DNA from: Pseudomonas kribbensis
GTDB taxonomy: Bacteria > Pseudomonadota > Gammaproteobacteria > Pseudomonadales > Pseudomonadaceae
Length of the DNA stretch: 64,000 nucleotides
NCBI RefSeq assembly: GCF_003352185.1
Contig: NZ_CP029608.1
Span: forward strand, 2,666,001-2,730,000
Direction of reading: 5' to 3'
The translations under genes and the position numbers were made by a program. The notes beneath the pieces were generated by a model. It did not search any database and was not told the origin of the DNA. It saw only the letters and a list, made by a program, of their open reading frames with translations. Of the stretch, positions 36,372 through 45,661 are shown one piece after another (the first letter of the stretch is position 1; every line of letters starts with the position of its first letter).

Positions 36372-37427
36372 ATGTCCACGGCCGCAATAGCCTGCCAGTC
36401 CGTTACCTGGAACCCGATCACCAAGAGCAGCACCTTCACCGCACAAGACCGCGAGACGCTCAGCAAACACTGGCACCCCGTAGCCTTCTCGGCAGACGTG
36501 ACCGACAAACCCTATGCCGTCACGCTGCTGGATGAGCCGGTTGTACTTTACCGGGCCGGCGGGAAACTGAACGCCGCCCGGGACATTTGCAGTCATCGCG
36601 GCGCGCCACTGAGCAAAGGCTGGGTGAAGGGCGAAAACATCATCTGCCCGTATCACGGCCTGCACTTCGGTACCGATGGTCGCTGCACGCGCATCCCGTC
36701 GGAACCCAATGCCAATCTCACCGAGCGCCATCGCATCCAGATGTACGCGACCCGTGAAGACTTCGGGCTGATCTGGGTCTTGATGTCTGGCACGAGTGCG
36801 CCATTTGCTGAAATGCCTTCGTGGGCCGATGACAGCTTCCAGCGCATCCTGCCGCCGTCCATCGACATCGCGGCTTCTGCCGGTCGGCAGGTGGAAGGGT
36901 TTATCGATGTCGCGCACTTTGCGTGGATTCACCACGAGGCTTTTGCCGAGCGCGACAACCCGGTGGTGCCGACCTACAAGGCCGAGGTCACGCCGTACGG
37001 GGTTCATGCCGAGTACATCAGCAACGTCAGCAATTTCCCCAAGAGCCTGCAGCATCGCGCGCCGGAAGGTTTTCTCTGGAACCGCACCTTCGATGTCTTC
37101 GCGCCGTTCACTGCGCGCCTGACCGTCAACTTTCCCGAACCGGAACACCGCTTGGTGATTCTGAATGCGGCCAGCCCGATCTCGGCGCGCAAGACCCGCA
37201 TGTTCTGCGCGATCACCCGCAACTTCGACAAGGAGATGCCGCTGGAGGACGTCTACGCGTTCAACCAGCAGGTCTTCGAAGAAGATCGCGACATCGTCGA
37301 GCTGTGCCGGCCGGAAGACTTGCCGCTGGATCTTTCGCTGGAAATCCACATTCCCGCCGACCGCTCCTCCACTGCCTACCGTCGCGCCTTGAGTGCGCTC
37401 GGCCTGGGACGCGCTTTCACCAGCTGA
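36372..37427 (+). CDS. Rieske non-haem iron oxygenase, alpha subunit
   Basis: The 351-residue protein has the Rieske cluster motif CSHRGAP...CPYHGLHF (about residues 73-96) and the mononuclear iron site DVAHFAWIHH (D-xx-H-xxxx-H, about 178-187). It belongs to the single-component VanA-like branch of O- or N-demethylases and ring hydroxylases. No beta subunit is present. The next gene, 37 bases on, encodes a rubredoxin-reductase fusion, presumably its electron supply. Substrate unknown. Confidence 0.88.
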   Translation: MSTAAIACQSVTWNPITKSSTFTAQDRETLSKHWHPVAFSADVTDKPYAVTLLDEPVVLYRAGGKLNAARDICSHRGAPLSKGWVKGENIICPYHGLHFGTDGRCTRIPSEPNANLTERHRIQMYATREDFGLIWVLMSGTSAPFAEMPSWADDSFQRILPPSIDIAASAGRQVEGFIDVAHFAWIHHEAFAERDNPVVPTYKAEVTPYGVHAEYISNVSNFPKSLQHRAPEGFLWNRTFDVFAPFTARLTVNFPEPEHRLVILNAASPISARKTRMFCAITRNFDKEMPLEDVYAFNQQVFEEDRDIVELCRPEDLPLDLSLEIHIPADRSSTAYRRALSALGLGRAFTS

Positions 37428-37464
37428 CTCAACCGCTGCGTATCGATTGACTGGAGGATCGACC

Positions 37465-38820
37465 ATGTTCAAGTGGGAATGTCTTGTGTGCGGCTTCATT
37501 TACGACGAAGCCCTGGGAATGCCTGAGCACGATATCCCGGCCGGGACTCGCTGGGAGGACGTGCCGGAAAGCTGGTATTGCCCGGAGTGCGGGGTAGGGA
37601 AGGCTGACTTTCAGATGATTCAGGTCGGGCAGAGCGCAGAGCCGAACTCCGTGCCGGAGCAATCCGACCCGGTGATCATTCTGGGTTCAGGGCTGGCCGG
37701 GTACACCGTGGCGCGCGAACTGCGCAAGCTGGATAGCGACGCGCCAATCCTGATCGTCACCCGCGATGGCGGCGAGTTTTACTCGAAACCAGCGCTGTCC
37801 AACGCCTTCCAGACCGGGCGTTTGCCGGAGCAACTGGTGACTTTCAGCGCCGAGCAGATGGCGGCGCAACTGCAAGCGCAGATCAGGACACGTACTTCGA
37901 TTGAACGGATCGACACCGATGCCCGTTCGATCTACATCGACGGCCAGCCTCTTCGCTACCGCTCGCTGGTGCTGGCGCTCGGGGCCGATGCGCGTCGACC
38001 TGCGCTGCAGGGTGACGGGGTGGACGCCATCATCACGGTGAACGATCTGGAAGATTACCGGCGCCTGCGTCAGCAGATCAGCGCTGATAGCCGGATCGCC
38101 ATTCTGGGCGGCGGGCTGATCGGTTGCGAGTTCGCCAATGACTTGCGACATGCCGGTCATGAAGTGTCGGTTGTCGACCGGGCCACCTGGCCGTTGAGTC
38201 GCCTGCTGCCCTCGGAGGCCGGAGAGGAAATGGCCAATGCGCTGGCGTCGATTGGCGTACGCCTGGAGCTTGGCAATGCGCCCGTTGTGGTTAACCGCGC
38301 CGGGCAGGGGTATACGTTGCAACTGGCCGATGGCCGCGTGCTGGAAGCGGATTATGTGTTGAGTGCCATTGGCCTCGAACCCCGTGTCGATCTGGCGCGG
38401 GCGGCGGGTATTCGGGTTGCCGGCGGTATTGTCACTGACGCTTTTCTGCGTGCGAGCGCCGACAACGTTTACGCATTGGGTGATTGCGCGCAAGTCCATG
38501 ACCTGGTGCTCCCCTATGTGATGCCGATCATGTTGCAGGCCCGGGCACTGGCCCGGACCCTGGCGGGTCAGCCGACGCCGGTCGCTTATCCCGCCATGCC
38601 GGTGACGATCAAGACCAGCGTCTTGCCGACCATTGTGGCGTCGCCGATGAACCCCGAGGGAGAGTGGTCGACCGAATGGGCGGGACGCTGCGACAAGGGC
38701 ATTGCTCACGTGAAATCCATTTACCTCGATCAGCAGAGCCAGATGCTGGGTTTCGTCCTGATGGGCGGTGCGGTTCATGAAAAAGCCGAGTTGCTGAAAA
38801 GGCTGCCGGACTGGCGGTAG
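37465..38820 (+). CDS. Rubredoxin fused to FAD-dependent reductase
   Basis: The 451-residue protein starts with a rubredoxin domain (residues 1-52) whose four iron ligands lie in CLVCGF and CPECGVGK. A flavoprotein reductase follows (about 68-451), with FAD motif ILGSGLAGY, NAD motif ILGGGLIGCEFANDL and VYALGDCAQ. The fusion would carry electrons from NADH through FAD to the rubredoxin iron and on to a partner, here most likely the Rieske oxygenase encoded just upstream. Start at 37465 has GGAGGATC. Confidence 0.9.
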   Translation: MFKWECLVCGFIYDEALGMPEHDIPAGTRWEDVPESWYCPECGVGKADFQMIQVGQSAEPNSVPEQSDPVIILGSGLAGYTVARELRKLDSDAPILIVTRDGGEFYSKPALSNAFQTGRLPEQLVTFSAEQMAAQLQAQIRTRTSIERIDTDARSIYIDGQPLRYRSLVLALGADARRPALQGDGVDAIITVNDLEDYRRLRQQISADSRIAILGGGLIGCEFANDLRHAGHEVSVVDRATWPLSRLLPSEAGEEMANALASIGVRLELGNAPVVVNRAGQGYTLQLADGRVLEADYVLSAIGLEPRVDLARAAGIRVAGGIVTDAFLRASADNVYALGDCAQVHDLVLPYVMPIMLQARALARTLAGQPTPVAYPAMPVTIKTSVLPTIVASPMNPEGEWSTEWAGRCDKGIAHVKSIYLDQQSQMLGFVLMGGAVHEKAELLKRLPDWR

Positions 38821-38859
38821 CACTGCAAGTGAACCCTCGCATGGACGCGAAAATGAATG

Positions 38860-38892
38860 GCGCTATATCATCTGGTATATAGCGCTATATCA
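38860..38892. promoter_or_regulatory. Operator candidate upstream of LysR gene
   Basis: GCGCTATAT (38860-38868) and ATATAGCGC (38877-38885) form a perfect 9-base inverted repeat with an 8-base spacer. GCGCTATATCA is then repeated at 38882-38892, exactly 22 bases after its first copy, about two helical turns. It ends 26 bases before the LysR start, as expected for an autoregulatory site. Confidence 0.6.
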
Positions 38893-38918
38893 ATCTGTCC
38901 ACCGGATAAGAGGTTGCT

Positions 38919-39878
38919 GTGTCCAACGCTTTGCCCAACTGCGATGTCCAGCTGATCCGCACGCTCTACACGCTGCTGACGGAGTGCAGCGTGTCGCGTA
39001 CGGCCGAGCTGCTCGGGCAGACCCAACCGGCAATCAGTGTCGCGTTGCGCAGGCTGCGCGAGTTGACCGGCGATCAATTGCTGGTACGCAGCGGCAGCCG
39101 GATGGTGCTGACCGCGCACGGTCTCACCTTGATCGAGCCCGTTTCGCAAGCGCTGAACGGTATCGAGCAGATTCTGCACCCGGTCGACCTGTTCGATCCC
39201 GCCACCACCCGACAGACCTTTCGCATCAGCACGCCGGATTACCTGAGTGTGTTTTTCGTGCCCGCCATCATCGAGCGTTTTTATGCGCAGGCGCCGTTCG
39301 CCACGCTGGAACTCAAGCACCTGCAAGCCGAGGGCGGCTACTCCCGTGGACTGGAGGACGGTTTTCTCGATCTGGTGATCGGCAACTGGCGAACGCCGGC
39401 CGAGCATCTTCATCTGCAACCCCTGTGCGACGATGACCTGGTTTGTCTGATGCGCGAGGAGCATCCGATTCCGCAAGGTGGGTTGACCCCGGAGGCCTAC
39501 GCGGAAGCGGATCACCTGGCGGTGATGACACACAATGCGTCCGGGCAGGGCACGATTGGCGCCGAACTGGCGAAAAGCGGCCTGGTCCGGCGCGTGAAAA
39601 CGACCTTGCCGTACTTCTGCATTGCGCCTTACGTGCTGGTCAAATCGAACCTGGTGTTCACCACCACACGTTCGTTTGCCAAGCATTACACCGAGTTGTT
39701 GCCGCTGCGGATCGAGCCGTTTCCGGTACCGGCGCAGCCCTTGCGCTACTACCAGCTGTGGCATGCGCGCAAACATCGCTCGCAGGCTTCGAAGTGGCTA
39801 CGTAGCGTTGTACTCGCTGCTGCGAGGGCAATTGCCTCCGAGCCCTTGATGCCGATGACTCAGGATCGAGGGCTCTAG
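38919..39878 (+). CDS. LysR-family regulator (NodD/NahR-like)
   Basis: The 319-residue protein starts with GTG. The HTH region is LIRTLYTLLTECSVSRTAELLGQTQPAISVALRRLR and the effector domain follows. It falls in the NodD/NahR/LeuO-like group by its opening (CDVQLIRTLYTLL). It follows the oxygenase-reductase pair on the same strand and probably controls it, together with its own gene through the repeat array just upstream. Confidence 0.85.
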   Translation: MSNALPNCDVQLIRTLYTLLTECSVSRTAELLGQTQPAISVALRRLRELTGDQLLVRSGSRMVLTAHGLTLIEPVSQALNGIEQILHPVDLFDPATTRQTFRISTPDYLSVFFVPAIIERFYAQAPFATLELKHLQAEGGYSRGLEDGFLDLVIGNWRTPAEHLHLQPLCDDDLVCLMREEHPIPQGGLTPEAYAEADHLAVMTHNASGQGTIGAELAKSGLVRRVKTTLPYFCIAPYVLVKSNLVFTTTRSFAKHYTELLPLRIEPFPVPAQPLRYYQLWHARKHRSQASKWLRSVVLAAARAIASEPLMPMTQDRGL

Positions 39879-39893
39879 AGGGCGAAGCGCCGT

Positions 39894-40322
39894 TTACCGG
39901 GCGCGTTTCAACGATTGCGAAAGGGCCTGCTTGGCAATCAGTGACGCAACATCCTTGGCACCGTAGCAGCGAAATTTGACGCTGTACGCGTCGGTGTCGA
40001 GACGGACGATCTTCGTCACGAAACCACCTTCGACGGTGACCTTGCGGATCGATGTCATGGGCAGTTCGACGTCCAGTGTCCCTTCCTGAGCCATGCGGTT
40101 CATGGCATTGGCGTTCAAGTGAACAGCGTTCTGGGTCACGGTCACTTTTCCGCCTACCCACAACCCGCCATAGTGATTTCTGAACCCCTCGAGCACGCCG
40201 GCCAGCACGCCGACATTGCCGCTGCCGACGACCTCATAGAATTCGCCCACATCCTCGTAGTTAACTTCGGCGTCGGTCACCAGAAAATTGGCCATCTTCG
40301 ACTTCAATACGGCTTCGGCCAT
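39894..40322 (-). CDS. Hypothetical protein, PH/GRAM-like
   Basis: A 142-residue soluble protein. The segment VGGKVTVTQNAVHLNANAMNRM through PMTSIRKVTVEGGFVTKIVRLDT looks like the beta-rich core of a GRAM or bacterial PH domain. No signal peptide. It is isolated between the LysR gene and a divergent TonB receptor. Function unknown. Confidence 0.65.
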   Translation of the reverse strand: MAEAVLKSKMANFLVTDAEVNYEDVGEFYEVVGSGNVGVLAGVLEGFRNHYGGLWVGGKVTVTQNAVHLNANAMNRMAQEGTLDVELPMTSIRKVTVEGGFVTKIVRLDTDAYSVKFRCYGAKDVASLIAKQALSQSLKRAR

Positions 40323-40465
40323 CCCTGCATCTCCTTTGTTTGATTACAGTCCAGAAACTCAGACGCCTGTTTACCTGACAAAAAACAAAATCGCCATGTG
40401 TTTACTTCGTTCATTCATACGTCGCAGTTCTCACTGCCCGTAACTGTCTGTCTGGAGTTCTCTCG

Positions 40466-42592
40466 ATGCCCTCGCTCAAAACACTGCCCGCCGCATTGCT
40501 GGGGCTGGCCCTTGCCTGTCCGGTCGAAGCCGAGTCTCAGGGCATGGAGTTGGGGCAGGTGTTAATTGGGGCAGAGGATCAGAGCGGTGAAGACCTTTCG
40601 CTGGAGGAGGCCAAGGCCCGGTTGGCGCAGGTACCCGGCGGCACCAATGTGGTCGATATGCGTGCTCCGTTGCAGGGGCGGGTAGCGAGCAGTCAGGATG
40701 TGCTGGCGTATCAGCCGGGGATATATGCCCAGTCGGCGGGCAATGAAGGGGTGAAAATCTCGATTCGTGGCTCGGGCATCAATCGGGCTCCCGGCGCCCA
40801 CGCGTCGGGGCTGTACACGATGCTCGACGGTCTACCGCTGACCGGCCCCGGCGGTACGCCTTATGAATTGCTGGAGCCGCTGTGGCTTGACCATGTGGAG
40901 GTGCTGCGCGGTGCCAACGGTTTCGACCGGGGTGCGCTGGCCCTCGGCGGGGCGGTCGATTACGTCAGCCACACGGGCTACAACGCGCCTCGGTTGAATG
41001 TGCGCTACGTCATGGGCAGCCACGGCTATGCGCAACGGCAAGTCAGCTCGGGCCAGGTGCTGGGCGATTTCGATTACTACCTGTCGATGACCGACGCGCA
41101 CTCCGACGGTTATCAGGATCACACCGCCAGCAAGAGCCAGGGTGTGATCGCCAACTTCGGTTATCGCTTCAATCCGAATCTGGAAACCCGTTTCTATATC
41201 CGTCACCGCGAGACCGACAACGATCTTGCCGGGCGAGTGACCAAGCATTCCATCGAGCACGATCCACGTGCGGCCAACCCGGCCTACGTGACCCGCAACG
41301 ACAGCCGCGATCAGCCCGGCAGCACCTTCATCGGCAACAAGACCACGTACTACATCGACGACGATTCGAGCATCCAGACCGGTCTGGTTTATCACGATTA
41401 CCCGATGGACCTGCGTGAAGGCCCGAACCGTTTGAAGGTCGCGTACACCGATGTCAGCGGCACGTTCGACTACAAGCGCCGCGACACCCTCTGGGGCCTC
41501 GAAAGCCACAGCACCTTTGGCCTGCGGGTGACCAAACACCTGCCCAACGACGGCGCCACTGAGTTGGTACGGATCCCCTCCGGCAACACCGCCGGTTATG
41601 CGCCGGGCACGCACATGCGCAACTTCACTTATCAAGGCTCGGATACCGTTCTGCACTTTGGCAATGATCTGGAGATCGCCGATGACCTGTGGCTGACCAC
41701 GGGCCTCGCGGCGATCTACACCCGCCGCGAAAGTGCCGTGACCTATCCGGAAGGTGGCGGCAAGACCAGCCTCGGCGACTGGGACTACGCGCCACGTCTG
41801 GGCCTGCGTTATCAGGTGACGCCGGATCTGCAACTGTTCGGCAACCTCAGCCGCTCGGTCGAAGCGCCGCATCCGTGGTCATTGATCTACAGCTCCAACG
41901 TACGGTTCCCGGCGGGCAGCGGCGCCGCCACCGGCACCCAGCGTGATCCGGTCAAACTGCAGAACCAGACCGCGACGACACTTGAACTCGGTGGCCGCGG
42001 CGACAGCGCACTCGGCGAGTGGAGCCTGGCCTGGTACTACGCCCAGGTGCGCCACGAACTGCTTTCGGTATTGCCGGATGCCAACGCCACAACACCCTAC
42101 GAGTTAAACGCCAGCCCGACCGTGCACCAAGGCATCGAAGCGAGCCTGAACAGCAACCTGTGGTCAGCGAACGATGGCGGCAAGTTGAGCCTGCGTCAGG
42201 CCTACACCTTCAGCGATTTCCACTACCGCAATGACGACCGATTCGGCGACAACCGCTTGCCGGGCCTGCCGATGCATTACTACCAGGGTGAACTGCGCTA
42301 CGACTTCCCGCAGGGGTTCTTCGCGGCAGTCAACACGCAACTGGTGTCGAAAGTCGCGGTGGATTACGCCAACAGCTACTACGCCGACCCTTACGCTACC
42401 TTCGGCGCGACCCTCGGATACAACGCGCCCAAGGGTGACTGGCAGACCTGGCTGGACATGCGCAACCTGACCGACAAACACTACGCCGCTACCGTTACGC
42501 CGGGCTACGACGATAAAGGACTGGACGCCGCACGCTCGACGCCGGGCGAGGGGATGGCGATGTATGTCGGGGTGTCGTGGAGCCTGCTCTGA
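40466..42592 (+). CDS. TonB-dependent outer-membrane receptor
   Basis: The 708-residue protein has a signal peptide (residues 1-22), a plug domain (about 50-165; VLAYQPGIYAQS, SIRGSGINRAPGAHASG, VEVLRGANGFDRGALALGGAVDYVS) and a 22-strand barrel ending in an aromatic-type C-terminus (YVGVSWSLL). It lacks the N-terminal signalling domain. It is of the FecA-like siderophore/citrate group by its SGINRAPG plug motif. It converges with the ABC transporter operon, 10 bases apart. Ligand unknown. Confidence 0.87.
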   Translation: MPSLKTLPAALLGLALACPVEAESQGMELGQVLIGAEDQSGEDLSLEEAKARLAQVPGGTNVVDMRAPLQGRVASSQDVLAYQPGIYAQSAGNEGVKISIRGSGINRAPGAHASGLYTMLDGLPLTGPGGTPYELLEPLWLDHVEVLRGANGFDRGALALGGAVDYVSHTGYNAPRLNVRYVMGSHGYAQRQVSSGQVLGDFDYYLSMTDAHSDGYQDHTASKSQGVIANFGYRFNPNLETRFYIRHRETDNDLAGRVTKHSIEHDPRAANPAYVTRNDSRDQPGSTFIGNKTTYYIDDDSSIQTGLVYHDYPMDLREGPNRLKVAYTDVSGTFDYKRRDTLWGLESHSTFGLRVTKHLPNDGATELVRIPSGNTAGYAPGTHMRNFTYQGSDTVLHFGNDLEIADDLWLTTGLAAIYTRRESAVTYPEGGGKTSLGDWDYAPRLGLRYQVTPDLQLFGNLSRSVEAPHPWSLIYSSNVRFPAGSGAATGTQRDPVKLQNQTATTLELGGRGDSALGEWSLAWYYAQVRHELLSVLPDANATTPYELNASPTVHQGIEASLNSNLWSANDGGKLSLRQAYTFSDFHYRNDDRFGDNRLPGLPMHYYQGELRYDFPQGFFAAVNTQLVSKVAVDYANSYYADPYATFGATLGYNAPKGDWQTWLDMRNLTDKHYAATVTPGYDDKGLDAARSTPGEGMAMYVGVSWSLL

Positions 42593-42602
42593 GGACCCAG
42601 CC

Positions 42603-43358
42603 TCAAACAATATCGTCGATCAGAATATGGCGCTGCCCGCGACTGCATTGCTCGATCCGCGCCTCGACCTTGTAGACCGTGCGCAGCATCGGCTCGGTGA
42701 TGACCTCATGGCTCGGCCCGCTGCCATGGGCCGTGCCACCAGCGATGACCAGCACCTGATCGGCAAAACGCAGCGCCTGGTTCAGGTCGTGGATGGCGAT
42801 GAACACGATCACCTCGCGGCGGCGCGCGAGGGCTTTCATGAAGTTCAGCACCTGAACCTGCCGGTGCATGTCGAGTGCGCTGGTGGGTTCGTCCATCAGC
42901 AGGATTTCCGGTTCGCGTACCAGGGTCTGGGCGATTGAGACCAACTGTTGCTGGCCACCGCTCAGTTCACCGAGGTTACGGAATGAAAGTTCGGTGATCC
43001 CGAGTGCATCGAGAATCTCGTCTACCAGCTGCAATTCATCGTCGTGGACCGACCAGTTGGGCGTCAGCTGCTTGCGCGCCAGCAGCACCGATTCGTACAC
43101 CGTGAGTCGGGCGCTGGCGTTCAGGCCTTGCGGCATATAACTGATGCCCTGCGTGCCTTTTTTCGAGCCTTCCAGAATCACTTCGCCCGGCCCGTCGATC
43201 AGCCCGGCCATGCGTTTGAACAACGTCGATTTGCCCGCCGCATTGGGCCCGACCACCGCCACGACCTGGCCGCCGGTAAACGTCGCGGTGCTGACACCGG
43301 AAATGATCTCGCGCTGGCCGTAACCGGCCCCGAGGTTTTCGAGCCGCAGCTTCACCAT
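42603..43358 (-). CDS. Iron-siderophore ABC transporter, ATP-binding protein
   Basis: The 251-residue ATPase has Walker A (VGPNAAGKSTLF), signature LSGGQQQL and Walker B (EILLMDEPTSALD), as in FecE/FhuC. It is the last gene of a minus-strand operon and overlaps the permease gene by seven bases. Confidence 0.92.
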   Translation of the reverse strand: MVKLRLENLGAGYGQREIISGVSTATFTGGQVVAVVGPNAAGKSTLFKRMAGLIDGPGEVILEGSKKGTQGISYMPQGLNASARLTVYESVLLARKQLTPNWSVHDDELQLVDEILDALGITELSFRNLGELSGGQQQLVSIAQTLVREPEILLMDEPTSALDMHRQVQVLNFMKALARRREVIVFIAIHDLNQALRFADQVLVIAGGTAHGSGPSHEVITEPMLRTVYKVEARIEQCSRGQRHILIDDIV

Positions 43359-44413
43359 GAGTTTTTCTTCCCGTTGAGAATCAGAGAAATGAAGAACGGC
43401 ACGCCGATCAGCGACGTGACGACGCCAATAGGGAATATCGCCCCCGGGATCAGGGTCTTGCTGACCACTGAACTGGCGGACAGGATCAGCGCACCGGTCA
43501 GCAACGAGGCCGGCAGGAAAAACCGCTGATCCTCACCGATCAGCATCCGCGCGATGTGCGGCCCGACCAGCCCGATAAAACCGATGGTGCCGACGAACGC
43601 CACCGGAAACGACGCGAGCAGGCTGACCATGATCAGCGTCTGAAAACGCAGGCTGCGCACGTTGATGCCGAAGCTCGCGGCCTTGTCATCCCCCAGACGC
43701 AGAGCCGTCATCGCCCACGCGCGTTTGGCGAAGATCGGCAGGGTGATGAGGATCACCACGCAGATCACCCCGAGCTTGGGCCAGGTGGCTTTGGTCAGGC
43801 TGCCCATGGTCCAGAACACCACGGCCGCCACGGCCTGTTCGGTGGCGAAGAACTGCACCAGCGCCAGCAGCGCATTGAAGGTAAACACCAGGGCGATGCC
43901 GAGCAGCACGATGGTTTCAGCGGTGACGCCACGGCGCATGCTCATGAAGTGGATCAGCAGCGCCGAGAGCATCGCCATGATGAACGCGTTGAGCGGAACC
44001 ATGTATTGCGCCGCCAGCGGAAACAGCGCCACGCCGAAGGCCAGTCCCAGCGCCGCGCCGAAACCGGCCGCTGCAGAAATGCCAAGGGTGAAAGGGCTGG
44101 CGAGCGGGTTGTTGAGGATGGTCTGCATCTGCGCCCCGGCCAGCGAAAGCGCCGCGCCGACAGCGACCGCCATCAGTGCCACCGGCAGACGGATGTCCCA
44201 CATCACCACCCGCACTTGTGCCGACGCGGTGTCCGGCGAGAATAACGCTCCCAGCACTTCGTTGAGGCTGTAACGGGCCGGACCGAGCGCCAAATCAAGC
44301 AACACGCTGAAGATCAGCAACACGGCCAGCCCGAGCAGAATCAGCCGTTTACGCAGCACCAGTCGCCGGTAGGTGACGCTTTGCACGATCGGTGCTTCGC
44401 CCAGCGAACTCAT
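43352..44413 (-). CDS. Iron-siderophore ABC transporter, FecCD-type permease
   Basis: The 353-residue protein has about ten membrane helices and the FecCD family blocks (LSLAGAQMQTILNNPLASPFTLGISAAAG, near residues 90-118, and GTIGFIGLVGPHIARMLIGEDQR). Its four-base overlap (ATGA) with the binding-protein gene and seven-base overlap with the ATPase gene show tight coupling. Only one permease gene is present, so it probably works as a homodimer, unlike FecC/FecD. Confidence 0.92.
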   Translation of the reverse strand: MSSLGEAPIVQSVTYRRLVLRKRLILLGLAVLLIFSVLLDLALGPARYSLNEVLGALFSPDTASAQVRVVMWDIRLPVALMAVAVGAALSLAGAQMQTILNNPLASPFTLGISAAAGFGAALGLAFGVALFPLAAQYMVPLNAFIMAMLSALLIHFMSMRRGVTAETIVLLGIALVFTFNALLALVQFFATEQAVAAVVFWTMGSLTKATWPKLGVICVVILITLPIFAKRAWAMTALRLGDDKAASFGINVRSLRFQTLIMVSLLASFPVAFVGTIGFIGLVGPHIARMLIGEDQRFFLPASLLTGALILSASSVVSKTLIPGAIFPIGVVTSLIGVPFFISLILNGKKNSW

Positions 44414-45597
44414 GGTTTGGCCTCGGTTTTTTGCAGACTGACGAAATAGCCCGGTTCGTAAGGCACTGGCAGAAACCGCTCATGCAGGTCGCGAAACGCG
44501 GCATCCGGATCAAGATCGGCGAACAGTTCCGGGTGGAACCATTTGGCCAATTGCTGAATGGCCACGAACTGGTAAGGGCTGTTGTAGAACTGATGCCAGA
44601 TCGCATGAAACGCCTGACTGTTCTGCGCTTTGATGCCGGCATAGGCCGGGCGCTGGGTGTACCAGGCCAGTTTGCGCCGGGCTTCGGCCAGGTCCGCGCC
44701 CGGTCCGACACCGACCCAATGGCCGCCCGGTGCAAAGGCTTCCCAATCGGCGCTGGTGACCACGACATGGTCGGGATTGGCGACAATCACTTGCTCGGGG
44801 TTCAGTTGCCCGAACGTACTCGGAATGATCCGACGGGCGATGTTGTTGCCGCCGGCCATGTCGACGAAAAGACCGAAGTTCTCGTTGCCGAAGCTCAGGC
44901 AACAATCATCGGTGTAGCCGCCGATGCGTTCGATGAACACGCTGGGGCGAGCAGGGTGGTGTTTCTCGATCACGTCGGTAACGCGGAGGATCTGCTGGTT
45001 GCGAAAGTCGATGAAGGCTTCGGCTCGTTCTTCCTTGCCGAACAACTTGCCGAACAGGCGCATGGTCGGCTCGGTGTTCTGCATGGGGTTGTTGCGAAAG
45101 TCGACGTACACCACCGGAATGCCCAGGGCGTCGAGTTTCTCGATGTAGCGCGCATCCTCGGTTGCGTGCTGCGCTTCGATGTTGAGGATGATCACGTCAG
45201 GTTTCTGCGAGATCGCCTGCTCGATGTCGAAGGTGCCGCTTTCGAAACCGCCGAAGGTCGGGATTTTTGCGATGTCGGGGAATTTGCGCAGGTAGGCGTT
45301 GTAGGTGTCCGGGTCGGACTGGATCAGGTCCTTGCGCCAGCCGACGATGCGTTCGATAGGGTTCTGCGTATCCAGCGCGGCCACCAGATACAACTGGCGA
45401 CCTTCACCCAGGATCACTCGACGGACCGGCAGGTGAACCTTGACCGTGCGGCCCTGCAAATCAGTCACGGTGCCCAGTGCCGGATCCGGTTTGGCAGCCT
45501 GCGCGCTGCTCGGCATCAAGGAAGACAACGACAAACCCAGCAGCCCGGCGAACAGCAGGGCGGCGAAGGTCTGGCGGCGGCGAAAAACATTAACCAT
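44410..45597 (-). CDS. Iron-siderophore ABC transporter, substrate-binding protein
   Basis: The 395-residue protein has a Sec signal peptide (ending SSAQA) and a class III binding-protein fold with a long connecting helix. It is larger than FecB/FhuD (about 300 residues). The region PDVIILN and IPVVYVDFRNNP match the FepB/BtuF family. It follows the signalling receptor gene on the same strand, 64 bases away. Ligand unknown, but it should match that of the receptor. Confidence 0.87.
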   Translation of the reverse strand: MVNVFRRRQTFAALLFAGLLGLSLSSLMPSSAQAAKPDPALGTVTDLQGRTVKVHLPVRRVILGEGRQLYLVAALDTQNPIERIVGWRKDLIQSDPDTYNAYLRKFPDIAKIPTFGGFESGTFDIEQAISQKPDVIILNIEAQHATEDARYIEKLDALGIPVVYVDFRNNPMQNTEPTMRLFGKLFGKEERAEAFIDFRNQQILRVTDVIEKHHPARPSVFIERIGGYTDDCCLSFGNENFGLFVDMAGGNNIARRIIPSTFGQLNPEQVIVANPDHVVVTSADWEAFAPGGHWVGVGPGADLAEARRKLAWYTQRPAYAGIKAQNSQAFHAIWHQFYNSPYQFVAIQQLAKWFHPELFADLDPDAAFRDLHERFLPVPYEPGYFVSLQKTEAKP

Positions 45598-45661
45598 GGT
45601 GTATGCCTTTGCAAAAGCCGGATCGGACCACGACGCCAGGCGCCGCACCGGGCCGGACGTT

